Assembly (NCBI RefSeq): GCF_010729305.1
Contig: NZ_AP022574.1
Span: 310,001-374,000, forward strand
Source of the DNA: Mycolicibacterium psychrotolerans
GTDB taxonomy: Bacteria > Actinomycetota > Actinomycetes > Mycobacteriales > Mycobacteriaceae
Length of the DNA: 64,000 bases
Direction of reading: 5' to 3'
Shown: positions 27,997 to 37,275 of the stretch, one piece after another
Layout of the letters: each line of letters begins with the position of its first letter
How positions within the stretch are numbered: position 1 is the stretch's first letter
Position numbers and translations under genes: made by a program
Notes under the pieces: generated by a model
Seen by the model: the letters and a program-made list of their open reading frames with translations, nothing else
Database searches by the model: none
Told to the model about the DNA's origin: nothing

Positions 27997-28800
27997 ATGC
28001 GACTGGCGACGTGGAACGTCAACTCGATTCGCGCCAGGGTCGATCGGGTCACCGATTGGCTGGAGCGCGCCGACGTCGACGTGCTGGCGATGCAGGAGAC
28101 CAAGTGCTCCGACGAGCAGTTCCCGACGATGCCGTTCGCCGCGCTGGGCTACGAGGTGGTGCACTGCGGGTTCAATCAGTGGAACGGGGTGGCCATCGCC
28201 TCGCGGGTGGGCATCGATGACGTCGCGGTCGGCTTCGAGGGCCAACCGACGTGGAGTTCGGACGACAGCGTGGAGGCCGCGGCCGAAGCCCGCGCACTCG
28301 GCGCCACCTGCGGCGGGGTGCGGGTGTGGAGCCTCTACGTCCCCAACGGCCGTTTCGTCGGTTCGCCCCACTACGCCTACAAGTTGGAATGGCTTGCGGC
28401 GCTGCGCGACACCGCACAAACATGGCTCACCGACGATCCGGCCCTACCGATCGCGATGGTCGGTGACTGGAACATCGCCCCCACCGACGACGACGTCTGG
28501 AGCGTCGAGGCCTATCAGGACAGCACCCACGTCACGCCGCCGGAACGTGACGCCTTCGCCGCGGTCGTCGACACCGGTTTCGCCGACGTGGTGCGTCCGT
28601 TCACGCCGGGTCCCGGCGTCTTCACGTACTGGGACTACACCCGGTTGGCGTTCCAGAAGCGCCGCGGTATGCGCATCGACTTCATCCTCGGCTCGCCCGC
28701 GTTCACCAACCGCGTCACCCACGCCGAGATCGTCCGTGAGGAACGGAAAGGCAAGGGCGCCAGCGATCATGCCCCCGTGCTGGTGGAGCTCGCAGACTGA
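27997..28800 (+). CDS. xthA: Exodeoxyribonuclease III (AP endonuclease)
   Basis: A 267-residue base-excision-repair nuclease of the exonuclease/endonuclease/phosphatase fold. Catalytic motifs: ATWNVNSIRAR (Asn7), LAMQETKC (metal Glu34), GDWNIAP (Asp/Asn near 153-155) and SDHAPV near the C-terminus (catalytic His). It cuts abasic sites and trims 3'-blocked ends. Starts 5 bp after the GNAT stop. Confidence 0.95.
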   Translation: MRLATWNVNSIRARVDRVTDWLERADVDVLAMQETKCSDEQFPTMPFAALGYEVVHCGFNQWNGVAIASRVGIDDVAVGFEGQPTWSSDDSVEAAAEARALGATCGGVRVWSLYVPNGRFVGSPHYAYKLEWLAALRDTAQTWLTDDPALPIAMVGDWNIAPTDDDVWSVEAYQDSTHVTPPERDAFAAVVDTGFADVVRPFTPGPGVFTYWDYTRLAFQKRRGMRIDFILGSPAFTNRVTHAEIVREERKGKGASDHAPVLVELAD

Positions 28801-28803
28801 GCG

Positions 28804-29742
28804 TCAGCCGAACAGCGGGAAGGCCCGCTTGCGCGCCAGCTCGTCCATGCCGCGCTGAATGCTGTCCTGCACCTCGCGATACACGCGGTCCACATAGTCG
28901 GCGTCGTCGGCACGTGCCGGGTCGTGATCCACCTCGACCGCGGGCATCAACCGGGTCCGGATCTTCGCGGGCAGCGGGAGCTGCGGCAGCGCTGCGGGCG
29001 CGATCCCCCAGGGTAGCGATACGGCGATCGGAAAGACCTTGAGGCGCAACAGTTTGTCCAGACGGAGTGCCCGCGAGAGCCCGTCGCCGCGGATCAGCAC
29101 CGGCATCGCGTCGGCGCCACCCACCGTCGCGATCGGCACGATGGGCACCCCCGCCTTGATCGCCATGGCCACGAAACCCTTGCGTCCCGCGAGGTTCGCC
29201 TGGTCCCGTTCGCTCCACGGCCGTAGTGAGTCGACTTCACCGCCGGGCCACAGCGCGACGTCGCGGCCTTCGGCCAGGGCGGTCGCGATGGAGTCCGGCG
29301 CGGCGGGCAGCACGCCCATCGCACGGAAGTACCGGCCGATCACCGGGATCGCCATCAGTGCGTCGTGCGCGGTGCCGTGCAGCGGACGCGCCTGACCGAA
29401 CCGGCGCCACCACTGCACCCCGACGGTCCACGCATCCCAGACGAACGGCGCGCCCGAGTGGATCCCGACCAGCAGCACGGGCGAGTCGGGCAGGTTCTCC
29501 CACCCGTCGAACTCCATCCGGAACCAGTGGTCGACCAAGGTGTTCCAGAAGTACTTCTGGCGCTGCATCGTCGCCTCGTCCTGGCCCGCGAGGTCCCAGT
29601 CACCGGCGCGCTGCGCCACCCAGCCGGACAGCCCACCCTCGCTGCGGTCCCGCTTGGCGGCCATCGCCGTCCTTTTCTCCTGCGCGTGGTCGCGCGCCTG
29701 CACGCGCACCTGTTCGGGTCGGGTATCACTGGTGGTCGCCAT
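28804..29742 (-). CDS. Lysophospholipid acyltransferase family protein
   Basis: A 312-residue PlsC-like protein. The His-Asp acyltransferase region appears as GIHSGAPFVWDAW near 90-102 (wider His-to-Asp spacing than the classical HX4D, as in some actinobacterial members), and the glycine motif as LWPGGEVDSLRPW near 163-175. Such enzymes acylate glycerol or other phosphate lipids at the membrane. Three in-frame ATGs (29763, 29754, 29742) are possible; the shortest is given because none has a clear ribosome site. It is convergent with xthA (3-bp gap) and divergent from the DUF222 gene. Confidence 0.8.
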   Translation of the reverse strand: MATTSDTRPEQVRVQARDHAQEKRTAMAAKRDRSEGGLSGWVAQRAGDWDLAGQDEATMQRQKYFWNTLVDHWFRMEFDGWENLPDSPVLLVGIHSGAPFVWDAWTVGVQWWRRFGQARPLHGTAHDALMAIPVIGRYFRAMGVLPAAPDSIATALAEGRDVALWPGGEVDSLRPWSERDQANLAGRKGFVAMAIKAGVPIVPIATVGGADAMPVLIRGDGLSRALRLDKLLRLKVFPIAVSLPWGIAPAALPQLPLPAKIRTRLMPAVEVDHDPARADDADYVDRVYREVQDSIQRGMDELARKRAFPLFG

Positions 29743-29810
29743 GGGAGTGCGCATACCCACCATGTGTGCTGGGCCACACCTTGGCGTTGGCTGTGAAGCA
29801 GACCGCGTCG

Positions 29811-31412
29811 ATGTCAGTGGACGCAGCTATACTCGAACACATATTCGACAATTGCTCCGACGGCGCCATCCTCGCGGTCGTCGAGGATGCGCTTCGTCAG
29901 GAGTCGATGCAGGTCGCGCGGAAGCTCGCGGCCATCGCGCAGTTGCTGCGCCGTCGGATCGACGAGGAGCTGGCCATCGACGCCGACGCACGCTCGATGA
30001 TCACCGGGTTCGCCCGCACCACCGCCGAGGTCGCCGCGCTGATCAACATGTCCACCGCTGCCGCGCGGGCGATGGTGTTCGCCGCTGAGACCCTCGATCA
30101 ACGGTTGCCGGCAGTGGGAGAGCTGCTTGCTCGCGGCGAGGTGAGCTGGCCGACGGTCGAATTGGTGATCAAGCGCACTGAACTGGTCGCCGACGACCTG
30201 ATGCCCCAGATCGACCCCGACATGGCCGAGCGTCTCGGCAGCTGGTCGTCATGGTCACGGCGGAGGGTCATCGACGCCGTCGATCATGTGGTGAGCACCG
30301 TGGACCGCGATGGGGTGAAGAAGCGTCGCCAACGCGCCTATGACGAGCGCGGGGCGTACGTCAGCTCAGACGGCGACGGGATGGCCACGCTGCGGATCAA
30401 GCTTTCTGCGCCAGCGGGCAAGATGGTCGACGCCGAACTCTCGGCGATGGCCGCCTCGGTGTGTCCGGCGGATCCGCGCAGCCTGCAGCAACGCCGCGCC
30501 GATGCCTTCGAAGCCCTGGCCGAACGCCGCGGCCTCGAATGCCGCTGCGGTGCGTCCGACTGCCCCAAGAACGACCCGGCAACCGGTCAGCCCTCCGCGT
30601 CGTCGACGCAGGTCTCGCCGAAGGTGGTGCTGAACGTGGTGGCCGGCGCCGACACCGTGAACGGACAAAGCCAGGCGCCGGGATATCTGGTCGGGTTCGG
30701 GGTCATCGACGCCGAACTGGTCCGTGAACTGGCCCGGGACGCCACCCGCAGGCTGGTCGAGGAGCCCGTCGTCAGCCAGCACGAGGCACTGCGATACCGG
30801 CCGGGCGCCGCGCTGGCGCGCTGGATCCGCCTGCGCGATCTGACATGCCGGGCACCCGGATGCTCAGTCCCGGCCGAGCAGTGCGACATCGACCACATCA
30901 CCCCCTTCAACCACCGCGACCCGGCAGCAGGCGGGCACACCGTGCCGTGGAACCTGGCCTGCTTCTGCCGACAACATCATCGCTGCAAGACTTTCGGCGG
31001 CTGGTGTGTCGAGCTCCTGGCCGACGGAACCATCGTGTGGACCTCTCCGACCGGCGCGGTATCGCGCACCACACCCGGCTCCACCGGCCTGTTCGGTATG
31101 ACCGTTCGACCACGGCGCCGCGAAGACCGCACAAGGGTCGAACGCGCCCGCGCCCGGCTCTGCGCCCACCGGGCCACCACCGAGTACAACCGCTACCGTA
31201 ACCAGGCCGCCACGCGAGAAATCAGAGACCGCCGATGGCGCAACGACACTCGCCGCTGGAGAGGGCTGTTTCACGGCCCGATCAGCGACAAGCCGTCGAA
31301 CGCCCCCTACATGCAGTGGGTCAACGATCCGTTGGAACCCGAAGAGCTGCAACCGCATTGGCAACCGCCACCACGGACGCCTTCCGATCCCGACGAACCG
31401 CCACCGTTCTAG
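29811..31412 (+). CDS. DUF222/HNH endonuclease domain protein (13E12 repeat family)
   Basis: A 533-residue member of the mycobacterial 13E12 family: an N-terminal DUF222 helical region (about 30-300) and a C-terminal HNH domain. In the HNH part a zinc knuckle CRAPGC is followed by CDIDHITPF, a central Asn in VPWNLACF and the closing CRQHHRCK. The C-terminal 100 residues are Arg-rich, then Pro-rich. Such genes occur in many scattered copies in mycobacteria and are often linked to mobile DNA, though activity is unproven. A GTG at 29793 is an alternative start. Its TAG shares a CTAG with the stop of the convergent MFS gene. Confidence 0.9.
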   Translation: MSVDAAILEHIFDNCSDGAILAVVEDALRQESMQVARKLAAIAQLLRRRIDEELAIDADARSMITGFARTTAEVAALINMSTAAARAMVFAAETLDQRLPAVGELLARGEVSWPTVELVIKRTELVADDLMPQIDPDMAERLGSWSSWSRRRVIDAVDHVVSTVDRDGVKKRRQRAYDERGAYVSSDGDGMATLRIKLSAPAGKMVDAELSAMAASVCPADPRSLQQRRADAFEALAERRGLECRCGASDCPKNDPATGQPSASSTQVSPKVVLNVVAGADTVNGQSQAPGYLVGFGVIDAELVRELARDATRRLVEEPVVSQHEALRYRPGAALARWIRLRDLTCRAPGCSVPAEQCDIDHITPFNHRDPAAGGHTVPWNLACFCRQHHRCKTFGGWCVELLADGTIVWTSPTGAVSRTTPGSTGLFGMTVRPRRREDRTRVERARARLCAHRATTEYNRYRNQAATREIRDRRWRNDTRRWRGLFHGPISDKPSNAPYMQWVNDPLEPEELQPHWQPPPRTPSDPDEPPPF

Positions 31413-33202
31413 GCGTCGGCGCTGTCCTCGGCGTAACGCCCGGGGTTGAACATCGAGGCCACGGCGCCGATGAGCATCATCGCCGCCGCGGCGATGAACA
31501 CGACCACCAGGCCGTTGTGAAACGGCTCCGTGATCAGCTCAGGGAAGAACGTCTTGCCGGTCAGCACGTCGGCGTTGACACCGGGCTGCTGCAGAGCGTG
31601 CGAGGGTTCGAGCAACTCGGCGATCGGGTTGTATCCCAGGAACGCCGCGAACAGGCTGCCCACCGGCGGCAGATTGGCGACGTCCTGTGCCACCGCGCTG
31701 GACACGCCCTGGGCCTGGAGGCCGCTGCTCATCGCGCCGGGCAGGGAATTGGCCAGTCCGACGATCATCAGCGAGAAGAAGATGCCGATCGACAGCGACG
31801 AGCCGGCGTTGAAGAACGTGGCCCGCACGCCGGAGGCCGCGCCGCGCTCGGCCGACGGGACGCTGGACATGATCGCCGCGGTGTTGGGCGCGGTGAAGAT
31901 GCCGCCGCCGAGCCCGTTGAGGAAGACCAGCACCGCGAACAACCAGTAGTCGAAGTTCACCGGGATGAGCACCAGCGCCACGAACGTCACCGCCATCAGC
32001 AGCATGCCTCCGACGGTGAACGGCCGCGCACCGAAACGGTCCGACAGTGACCCGGCCAGCGGACCGGCGATCAGGAAGCCGGCCGTCATCGGCAGCATGT
32101 AGATGCCCGCCCACAGCGGGGTGGACTCGAAGCTGTAGCCGTGCAGCGGCAACCAGATGCCCTGCAGCCAGATGATCAGCATGAACTGCAGGCCACCGCG
32201 GCCGACCGACGACATCAGCCCGGCGAGGTTGCCCATGCCGAACGACGCGGAGCGGAAGAGCCGGATGTTGACCATCGGCTGCTTGACCCGCAACTCGACG
32301 AAGCAGAACACCACGAGCAGGGCCACCCCGAACACGATGGCGCCGAGCACCCACGGGTTCGTCCACCCGGTGGTCGACGACCCGTAGGGCTGGATGCCGT
32401 AGGTGATGCCGATCAGCAGCACGGTCAGTCCGACGCCGAAGGTCAGCGTCCCGGCCCAGTCCAGCTTGCCCGGCGTGCGCACCCCCAGCTCTTTGAGGGA
32501 ACGCACGCTCCAGATGGTGCCGAGGATGCCGATCGGCACGCCGACCCAGAAGATCGCCTTCCAGTGCCATTCGGACAGGAAGCCGCCGATCAGCAGGCCC
32601 AGGAAGGATCCGGCCACCGCGGCCACCATGTTGACGCCGAGCGCCATGCCGCGCTGGTTGGCCGGGAACGCGTCGGTCAGGATCGCCGACGACGACGACA
32701 TCAGCATCGCCCCGCCGATGCCCTGCACCACCCGCCACGCGATCAGCCAGATCGCGCCGCCGTCGAGCTGGAACGGGTCGAACGACAACGCGACCGCGGC
32801 GACGGTGAAGACCGCGAAGCCCAGGTTGTAGATCCGGACCCGGCCGAGCATGTCGCCGAGCCGGCCGAACGGCACCACCAGCACCGCGGTCACCACGAGG
32901 TAGCCCATCAGCATCCACAGCAGGTAGCTGACGTTGCCCGGCGCGAGGGGGTTGAGGCCGATACCGCGGAAGATGGCGGGCAGGGAGATCAGCACGATCG
33001 AGGCGTTGATGGTGGCCAGCAGCGTGCCCAGGGTGGTGTTGGACAGCACGATCCACTTGTAGAACGGGTGATCGTGGTCCATCCGCGCCCGCTTGATCGA
33101 GGTCTCGCTGAGTCCGGCGGTCGGGGCGGGTCCTGTCGCCGGAGTGGCTGGGGTCTCTGTCGTCATATCCGTCGTCGTTTCGTCGTCGCGTTTCGTAGCC
33201 AT
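31409..33202 (-). CDS. MFS efflux transporter, DHA2 (14-TM) family
   Basis: A 597-residue drug:proton antiporter-type permease. After a Thr/Pro-rich 45-residue cytosolic tail, 14 predicted transmembrane segments follow. Motif A-like [17 protein letters not shown] sits between TM2 and TM3 and motif C-like [15 protein letters not shown] in TM5. Likely exports a toxic compound, lipid or metabolite; substrate not deducible. The ATG at 33202 is chosen; another Met lies 12 codons inside. Divergent from the riboswitch-thiD unit across about 200 bp; its stop shares bases with the DUF222 stop. Confidence 0.9.
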   Translation of the reverse strand: MATKRDDETTTDMTTETPATPATGPAPTAGLSETSIKRARMDHDHPFYKWIVLSNTTLGTLLATINASIVLISLPAIFRGIGLNPLAPGNVSYLLWMLMGYLVVTAVLVVPFGRLGDMLGRVRIYNLGFAVFTVAAVALSFDPFQLDGGAIWLIAWRVVQGIGGAMLMSSSSAILTDAFPANQRGMALGVNMVAAVAGSFLGLLIGGFLSEWHWKAIFWVGVPIGILGTIWSVRSLKELGVRTPGKLDWAGTLTFGVGLTVLLIGITYGIQPYGSSTTGWTNPWVLGAIVFGVALLVVFCFVELRVKQPMVNIRLFRSASFGMGNLAGLMSSVGRGGLQFMLIIWLQGIWLPLHGYSFESTPLWAGIYMLPMTAGFLIAGPLAGSLSDRFGARPFTVGGMLLMAVTFVALVLIPVNFDYWLFAVLVFLNGLGGGIFTAPNTAAIMSSVPSAERGAASGVRATFFNAGSSLSIGIFFSLMIVGLANSLPGAMSSGLQAQGVSSAVAQDVANLPPVGSLFAAFLGYNPIAELLEPSHALQQPGVNADVLTGKTFFPELITEPFHNGLVVVFIAAAAMMLIGAVASMFNPGRYAEDSADA

Positions 33203-33311
33203 GACGGGCGCAACCCTGCGCCTGCAAAACACATATATTAGCTATACAAATCATCGACGCCAAAACGTATTCCCGCGGCCATCGGCCGGGAGGGGTCGGT
33301 TACGTTGAGGG

Positions 33312-33404
33312 AGTCCACGCGGGAGCGCGCGCCGAGCGCGCTGAGAGGACGGCTGACGCGCCGTCGACCGTACGAACCTGACCGGGTCATGCCGGCGTAG
33401 GGAG
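33312..33404 (+). promoter_or_regulatory. TPP riboswitch (THI element)
   Basis: The conserved cores of the thiamine pyrophosphate aptamer are all present: GGGAGC (about 33321-33326), CTGAGA (33341-33346), and the pair GAACCTGACC / GGGTCATGCCGGCG followed by AGGGA (33374-33403). Its 3' strand contains the thiD Shine-Dalgarno AGGGAG (33399-33404), 5 bp before the ATG. Ligand binding should therefore bury the ribosome site directly, which fits translational control. Confidence 0.93.
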
Positions 33405-33409
33405 ATGTC

Positions 33410-34249
33410 ATGAATGTTCTGCCCCTGGCCCCGCCGGGGCGGGCGCCGTTGCGCGTCCTGACCATCGCAGGCTCCGATTCGGGCGGAGGCGCAGGCATTC
33501 AAGCCGATATGCGCACGTTCGCGCTGCTCGGCATGCACAGCCTCGTCGCGGTCACCGCAGTCACAGTGCAGAACTCGTTGGGCGTCAAAGGCTTCCACGA
33601 GATTCCGGTGGACATCATCGCCGGGCAGATCGAGGCAGTGGCCACCGACATCGGCGTGCAGGCCGCCAAGACCGGGATGCTGGCCTCGTCCGAGATCATC
33701 GACACCGTCGCCGACACCTGGGTGCGGCTCGGCCTCGCCGGGACGGTGCCGCTGGTCGTCGATCCCGTCTGCGCGTCGATGCACGGTGATCCCCTGCTGC
33801 ACCCCAGCGCGCTCGAGTCGCTCACCGCGCGGCTGTTCCCGCTGGCCACCCTGGTCACCCCGAATCTCGACGAGGTCCGGCTGATCACCGGCATCGACGT
33901 CGTCGATGCCGACACCCAGCGCGCCGCGGCGCAGGCCCTGCACGCACTCGGCCCGCGCTGGGCGCTGGTCAAGGGCGGTCACCTGCGGTCCTCGTCGCAC
34001 AGCCCGGACCTGCTGTTCAACGGCACCGACTTCTACGAGTACGACTCGGTGCGCATCGACACCCCGCACGACCACGGCGCCGGGGACACCCTGGCCGCGG
34101 CCGCCGCCGCCGCGCTGGCGCACGGATACCCGCTGCCCGACGCCGTCGCCTTCGCCAAGGCCTGGATCACCGAATGCCTGCGCGCGGCCTATCCGTTGGG
34201 CGGCGGCCACGGCTCGGTGTCGGCGCTGTTCCAGTTGTCCGATGGATGA
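33410..34249 (+). CDS. thiD: Hydroxymethylpyrimidine/phosphomethylpyrimidine kinase
   Basis: A 279-residue ribokinase-fold enzyme phosphorylating HMP and HMP-phosphate in thiamine synthesis. Features: IAGSDSGGGAGIQADMRTF (about 18-36, substrate loop), VVDPVCASMHGD near 119 and the anion-hole motif HGAGDTLAAA near 222-231. It stands directly behind a TPP riboswitch. In M. tuberculosis thiC precedes thiD; here no thiC is found in the window. The stop overlaps the next hydrolase gene by 8 bp. Confidence 0.95.
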   Translation: MNVLPLAPPGRAPLRVLTIAGSDSGGGAGIQADMRTFALLGMHSLVAVTAVTVQNSLGVKGFHEIPVDIIAGQIEAVATDIGVQAAKTGMLASSEIIDTVADTWVRLGLAGTVPLVVDPVCASMHGDPLLHPSALESLTARLFPLATLVTPNLDEVRLITGIDVVDADTQRAAAQALHALGPRWALVKGGHLRSSSHSPDLLFNGTDFYEYDSVRIDTPHDHGAGDTLAAAAAAALAHGYPLPDAVAFAKAWITECLRAAYPLGGGHGSVSALFQLSDG

Positions 34250-34853
34250 GATCGCAGGCGTCGTCCACGAGCCGGCCGGCACACCGGCCGGGGCGGTCGC
34301 GCTGACGCACGGTGCCGGCGGCAGCCGCGACGCCCCGATGCTCGTCGCGCTGTGTGACGAATGGGCCCGGCGGGGATGGCTCGCGGTCCGCTACAACCTG
34401 CCGTACCGGCGGCGCCGGCCCAAAGGTCCGCCGTCGGGGTCGTCGGCCGCCGATCTTTCCGGCATCCTCGAGGCCATCGCGGCGGTGCGGTCCCTGACCG
34501 ACGGACCCGTCGTCGCCGGCGGCCATTCTTACGGCGGACGGCTCACGTCGATGGCGGTCGCCGACCACGGACTGCGACCGGACGTGCTCACGCTGTTCTC
34601 CTATCCGCTGCATCCGCCCGGCAAGCCCGAGCGGGCCCGCACCGAGCACCTGCCGCGCATCACCGTGCCGACGGTGTTCACCCACGGCACCGCCGACCCG
34701 TTCGGCACGCTCGAGGAGCTGCGGCCGGCCGTCGCACTGATCGACGCCCCGACCACGATCGTCGAGGTCACGGGAGCCCGCCACGACCTCCGTTCGAAAC
34801 GCCTCGATGTGCCCGCGCTCGCAGTCGAAGCGGCGCTGAAAATGCTGCCCTGA
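34242..34853 (+). CDS. Alpha/beta-hydrolase family protein (Rv0421c-like)
   Basis: A 203-residue small dienelactone-hydrolase/KANL3-type fold. The opening strand and oxyanion turn is LTHGAGGSRDAPM (about 21-33) and the nucleophile elbow is GGHSYGG (Ser near 95); an Asp in HGTADPFG (about 149) and His in GARHDL (about 178) complete the triad. It is coupled to thiD by an 8-bp overlap. Substrate unknown. Confidence 0.88.
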   Translation: MDEIAGVVHEPAGTPAGAVALTHGAGGSRDAPMLVALCDEWARRGWLAVRYNLPYRRRRPKGPPSGSSAADLSGILEAIAAVRSLTDGPVVAGGHSYGGRLTSMAVADHGLRPDVLTLFSYPLHPPGKPERARTEHLPRITVPTVFTHGTADPFGTLEELRPAVALIDAPTTIVEVTGARHDLRSKRLDVPALAVEAALKMLP

Positions 34854-34867
34854 GTTATCGTCAGCTC

Positions 34868-35461
34868 GTGACGACTCCGCCGGGGCCACCCCCGCCGCCA
34901 CCGCCGTATGGACCACCGCCGTACGGTCCCGGGGGGCCTGGCGGCGCCTACCCCCCGCCTCCGCCTCCTCCCCTGCCCTACCAGGGCCAACCCGGCCCTT
35001 ACCCGCCGCCGCAGAAGAAGAAGTCGATCAAGTGGTGGGTCATCGGCGGCCTGCTGACCGTTGTTCTGCTCTTCGTCATCGGCGGGGTGATCGTGTGGGG
35101 TGTCGTCGATTCCGGCAACGTCACCGCGACCGATGTGAAGGTCGGCGACTGTCTGGCCGAGATCCCCGACGGCGACAAGGTGCTGCGGGTGCAGACCGTC
35201 GGCTGCGACCAGCCGCACGCGGGCGAGGTGTTCGCGGTGCTGATGATGCCCGAGGGCGACTTCCCCGGGCAGTCGGCCGTCGAGGCCTACCACGAGAAGT
35301 GCGGGCCCGAGCTGGCCAGTTACTCTCCGGCGGCGATGACCGACGACTCGGTGCAGCTCTACGTGCTCTACCCCACCGCCGAGACCTGGGCCAGCGGAGA
35401 CCGAGCCGTCACCTGCATCGCCACGCTGGACCCGCCACGCACGGGCTCGCTGGCGGGCTGA
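34868..35461 (+). CDS. Proline-rich single-pass membrane protein with Septum_form-like extracellular domain (Rv0420c position)
   Basis: A 197-residue protein: a cytosolic Pro/Gly/Tyr-rich head (1-50), a basic stop (PPQKKKSIKWW), one transmembrane helix (about 57-77) and an extracytoplasmic domain with four Cys (GDCLAE, GCDQPHAGE, EKCGPEL, VTCIA). The pattern CDxPHxxEVF is typical of the actinobacterial 'septum formation' domain. Starts with GTG 14 bp after the hydrolase stop. Its job is unproven; a role at the envelope is likely. Confidence 0.82.
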   Translation: MTTPPGPPPPPPPYGPPPYGPGGPGGAYPPPPPPPLPYQGQPGPYPPPQKKKSIKWWVIGGLLTVVLLFVIGGVIVWGVVDSGNVTATDVKVGDCLAEIPDGDKVLRVQTVGCDQPHAGEVFAVLMMPEGDFPGQSAVEAYHEKCGPELASYSPAAMTDDSVQLYVLYPTAETWASGDRAVTCIATLDPPRTGSLAG

Positions 35462-35498
35462 TCCCGCGGTTGGGGGGACCTCTAGTACCGTTTACCGC

Positions 35499-36989
35499 AT
35501 GACGTCGGTGCAGTACGACGCGGTCATCGTAGGGGCCGGATTCGCCGGAATCGGGACCGCCATCGCGCTCAAGCGGATGGGCTACGAGAACTTCGTGATC
35601 CTCGACCGGGAAGACGACCTGGGCGGTACCTGGTACGTCAACCACTACCCCGGTCTGGCGGTCGACGTTCCGACCACCACCTACTCCTACTTCTTCGAGC
35701 CGAACCCGAACTGGTCGCGGCTGTTCTCCACCGGGACGGAGATCAAGCAGTACGCCGACAACGTCGCCGACAAGTACGACGTGCGCAGGCACATGCGGTT
35801 CCGGACTGTCGTCCAGGGCGCCCGCTGGGACGAGGAGGCCGCGGCGTGGCGGGTCTCCGTCGCCGACGGGGAGACGTTGACCGCGCGGTACCTGTTCACC
35901 GCCACCGGCTTCCTGTCCCAGCCGCGCCTGCCCGAGATCCCCGGGATCGAGAGCTTCGAGGGGCGGGTGGTTCACACCACCGCGTGGGACGACTCCTACG
36001 ACCCGACGGGCGAGCGGGTCGGCATCATCGGCACCGGCGCGACCGCCGTGCAGCTCATCCCCGAGCTGGCCAAGAAGGCCGCCGACCTGACGGTCTACCA
36101 GCGCACCGCGATCTGGGTCGCCCCCAAGCTCGACTTCCGGATCTCGGAGCGCGCCAAGCGACTGTTCGCCCGGATACCGTTGACGCAGCGCGTCGTTCGC
36201 GCGGTCACCGACACCATCTACGAGATGATGATCAATGTCGGCGTGGTGCACTACCGGGTCCCGCTGTTCCGCCGGCTGAACATCTCGGCGATGGACCTGT
36301 GCAAGATCAACCAGTTCATCCAGGTTCGCGACAAGGAGCTGCGGCGCCGCCTGACCCCCGACTACGACATCGGGTGCAAGCGGCCGACCTTCTCCAACAG
36401 CTACTTCCGCACGTTCACCAAACCGCACGTGCACCTGCGCAGCGACGGCATCGACCACATCGTCGCCGATGGGATCGTCAACGCCGACGGCACCAAGACC
36501 GTCATCGACACCTTGGTGCTCGCCACCGGTTTCGACCTGTGGGAGGCCAACTTCCCCGCCATCGAGGTGATCGGCCGCGAGGGCCGCAATCTCGGAAAGT
36601 GGTGGCGGGAGAATCGGTTTCAGGCCTACCAGGGCGTGTCGATGCCCTACTTCCCGAACTACCTGTCGCTGGCAAGTCCGTACGCATTCCTCGGGCTGAA
36701 CTTCTTCAACACCATGGAATACCAGATGCGGCTGATGGAACGGCTTTTCGGTGAGCTCCAGCGCCGCGGCGCCACCACCTTCGAGGTCACCGAGCAGGCC
36801 AACGCCGCGTACCTGGACCGGATGACCGAACTGCTCGGCGACTCGCTGTGGACACTGGGCAACTGCGCGTCATCGCGGTCGTACTATTTCAATCCGCACG
36901 GCGAACCGAGCCTGCTGCGGCCGATGTCGACGCGCGACGCCATCGCCGAGGCGTCGGGGTTCCCGCTCAGCGACTACCAGATCAGTTAG
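35499..36989 (+). CDS. Flavin-containing monooxygenase, Baeyer-Villiger type
   Basis: A 496-residue FAD/NADPH enzyme. The FAD Rossmann motif is VGAGFAGIG (10-18), the Baeyer-Villiger fingerprint is FEGRVVHTTAWDD (about 154-166) and the NADPH motif is IIGTGATAVQL (about 175-185). It likely oxidises ketones to esters or hydroxylates a lipophilic substrate with O2. It is followed 10 bp later by a small membrane protein gene, probably one transcript. Substrate unknown; the EthA-like enzyme at 59361 is a distant relative. Confidence 0.9.
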   Translation: MTSVQYDAVIVGAGFAGIGTAIALKRMGYENFVILDREDDLGGTWYVNHYPGLAVDVPTTTYSYFFEPNPNWSRLFSTGTEIKQYADNVADKYDVRRHMRFRTVVQGARWDEEAAAWRVSVADGETLTARYLFTATGFLSQPRLPEIPGIESFEGRVVHTTAWDDSYDPTGERVGIIGTGATAVQLIPELAKKAADLTVYQRTAIWVAPKLDFRISERAKRLFARIPLTQRVVRAVTDTIYEMMINVGVVHYRVPLFRRLNISAMDLCKINQFIQVRDKELRRRLTPDYDIGCKRPTFSNSYFRTFTKPHVHLRSDGIDHIVADGIVNADGTKTVIDTLVLATGFDLWEANFPAIEVIGREGRNLGKWWRENRFQAYQGVSMPYFPNYLSLASPYAFLGLNFFNTMEYQMRLMERLFGELQRRGATTFEVTEQANAAYLDRMTELLGDSLWTLGNCASSRSYYFNPHGEPSLLRPMSTRDAIAEASGFPLSDYQIS

Positions 36990-36999
36990 GACTTGCGAA

Positions 37000-37266
37000 G
37001 TGCCCGAACAGAATTCACGTACCGCGAAGGTGGCCGGCCTCGTCCTCGCCGGAACCGGCCTGTCCCACTTCGTCGTCCCGCAGGTCTACGAGGGCTTCAC
37101 CAAGCCCGCGTTCCCGACGAACACCCGCACCCACGTGTACATCGACGGCGGGATCGAGACGGCCGTCGGCCTGGGTATCGCGGGGCGTAAGACCCGCAAG
37201 CTCGCCCTGCTCGGCCTGGTCGCCTACCTGGTGTACCTCGGCGGGAATGTGGTCCGCCAGAAATAG
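37000..37266 (+). CDS. Small DoxX-like membrane protein
   Basis: An 88-residue protein with three hydrophobic segments. The pattern GLSHFVVPQVYEGFTKPAFP, then VYIDGGIETAVGLGI, then KTRKLALLGLVAYLVYLGGN resembles half-size DoxX-family proteins of mycobacteria. Begins with GTG and follows the monooxygenase by 10 bp, suggesting a functional link such as electron or substrate supply at the membrane; that is inference. Confidence 0.75.
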   Translation: MPEQNSRTAKVAGLVLAGTGLSHFVVPQVYEGFTKPAFPTNTRTHVYIDGGIETAVGLGIAGRKTRKLALLGLVAYLVYLGGNVVRQK

Positions 37267-37275
37267 CGCTACCGT

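Noticed and set aside
29811..31412. DUF222/HNH gene as an intact intein or homing element
   Set aside because: No split host protein, no inverted terminal repeats and no target duplication are visible around it; it reads as an ordinary 13E12-family gene.
34868..35010. Repeated CCGCC/CCACCGCCGTA units resembling a repeat array
   Set aside because: They encode the Pro/Gly/Tyr-rich head of the membrane protein at 34868; codon repetition explains them and there are no spacers as in CRISPR.
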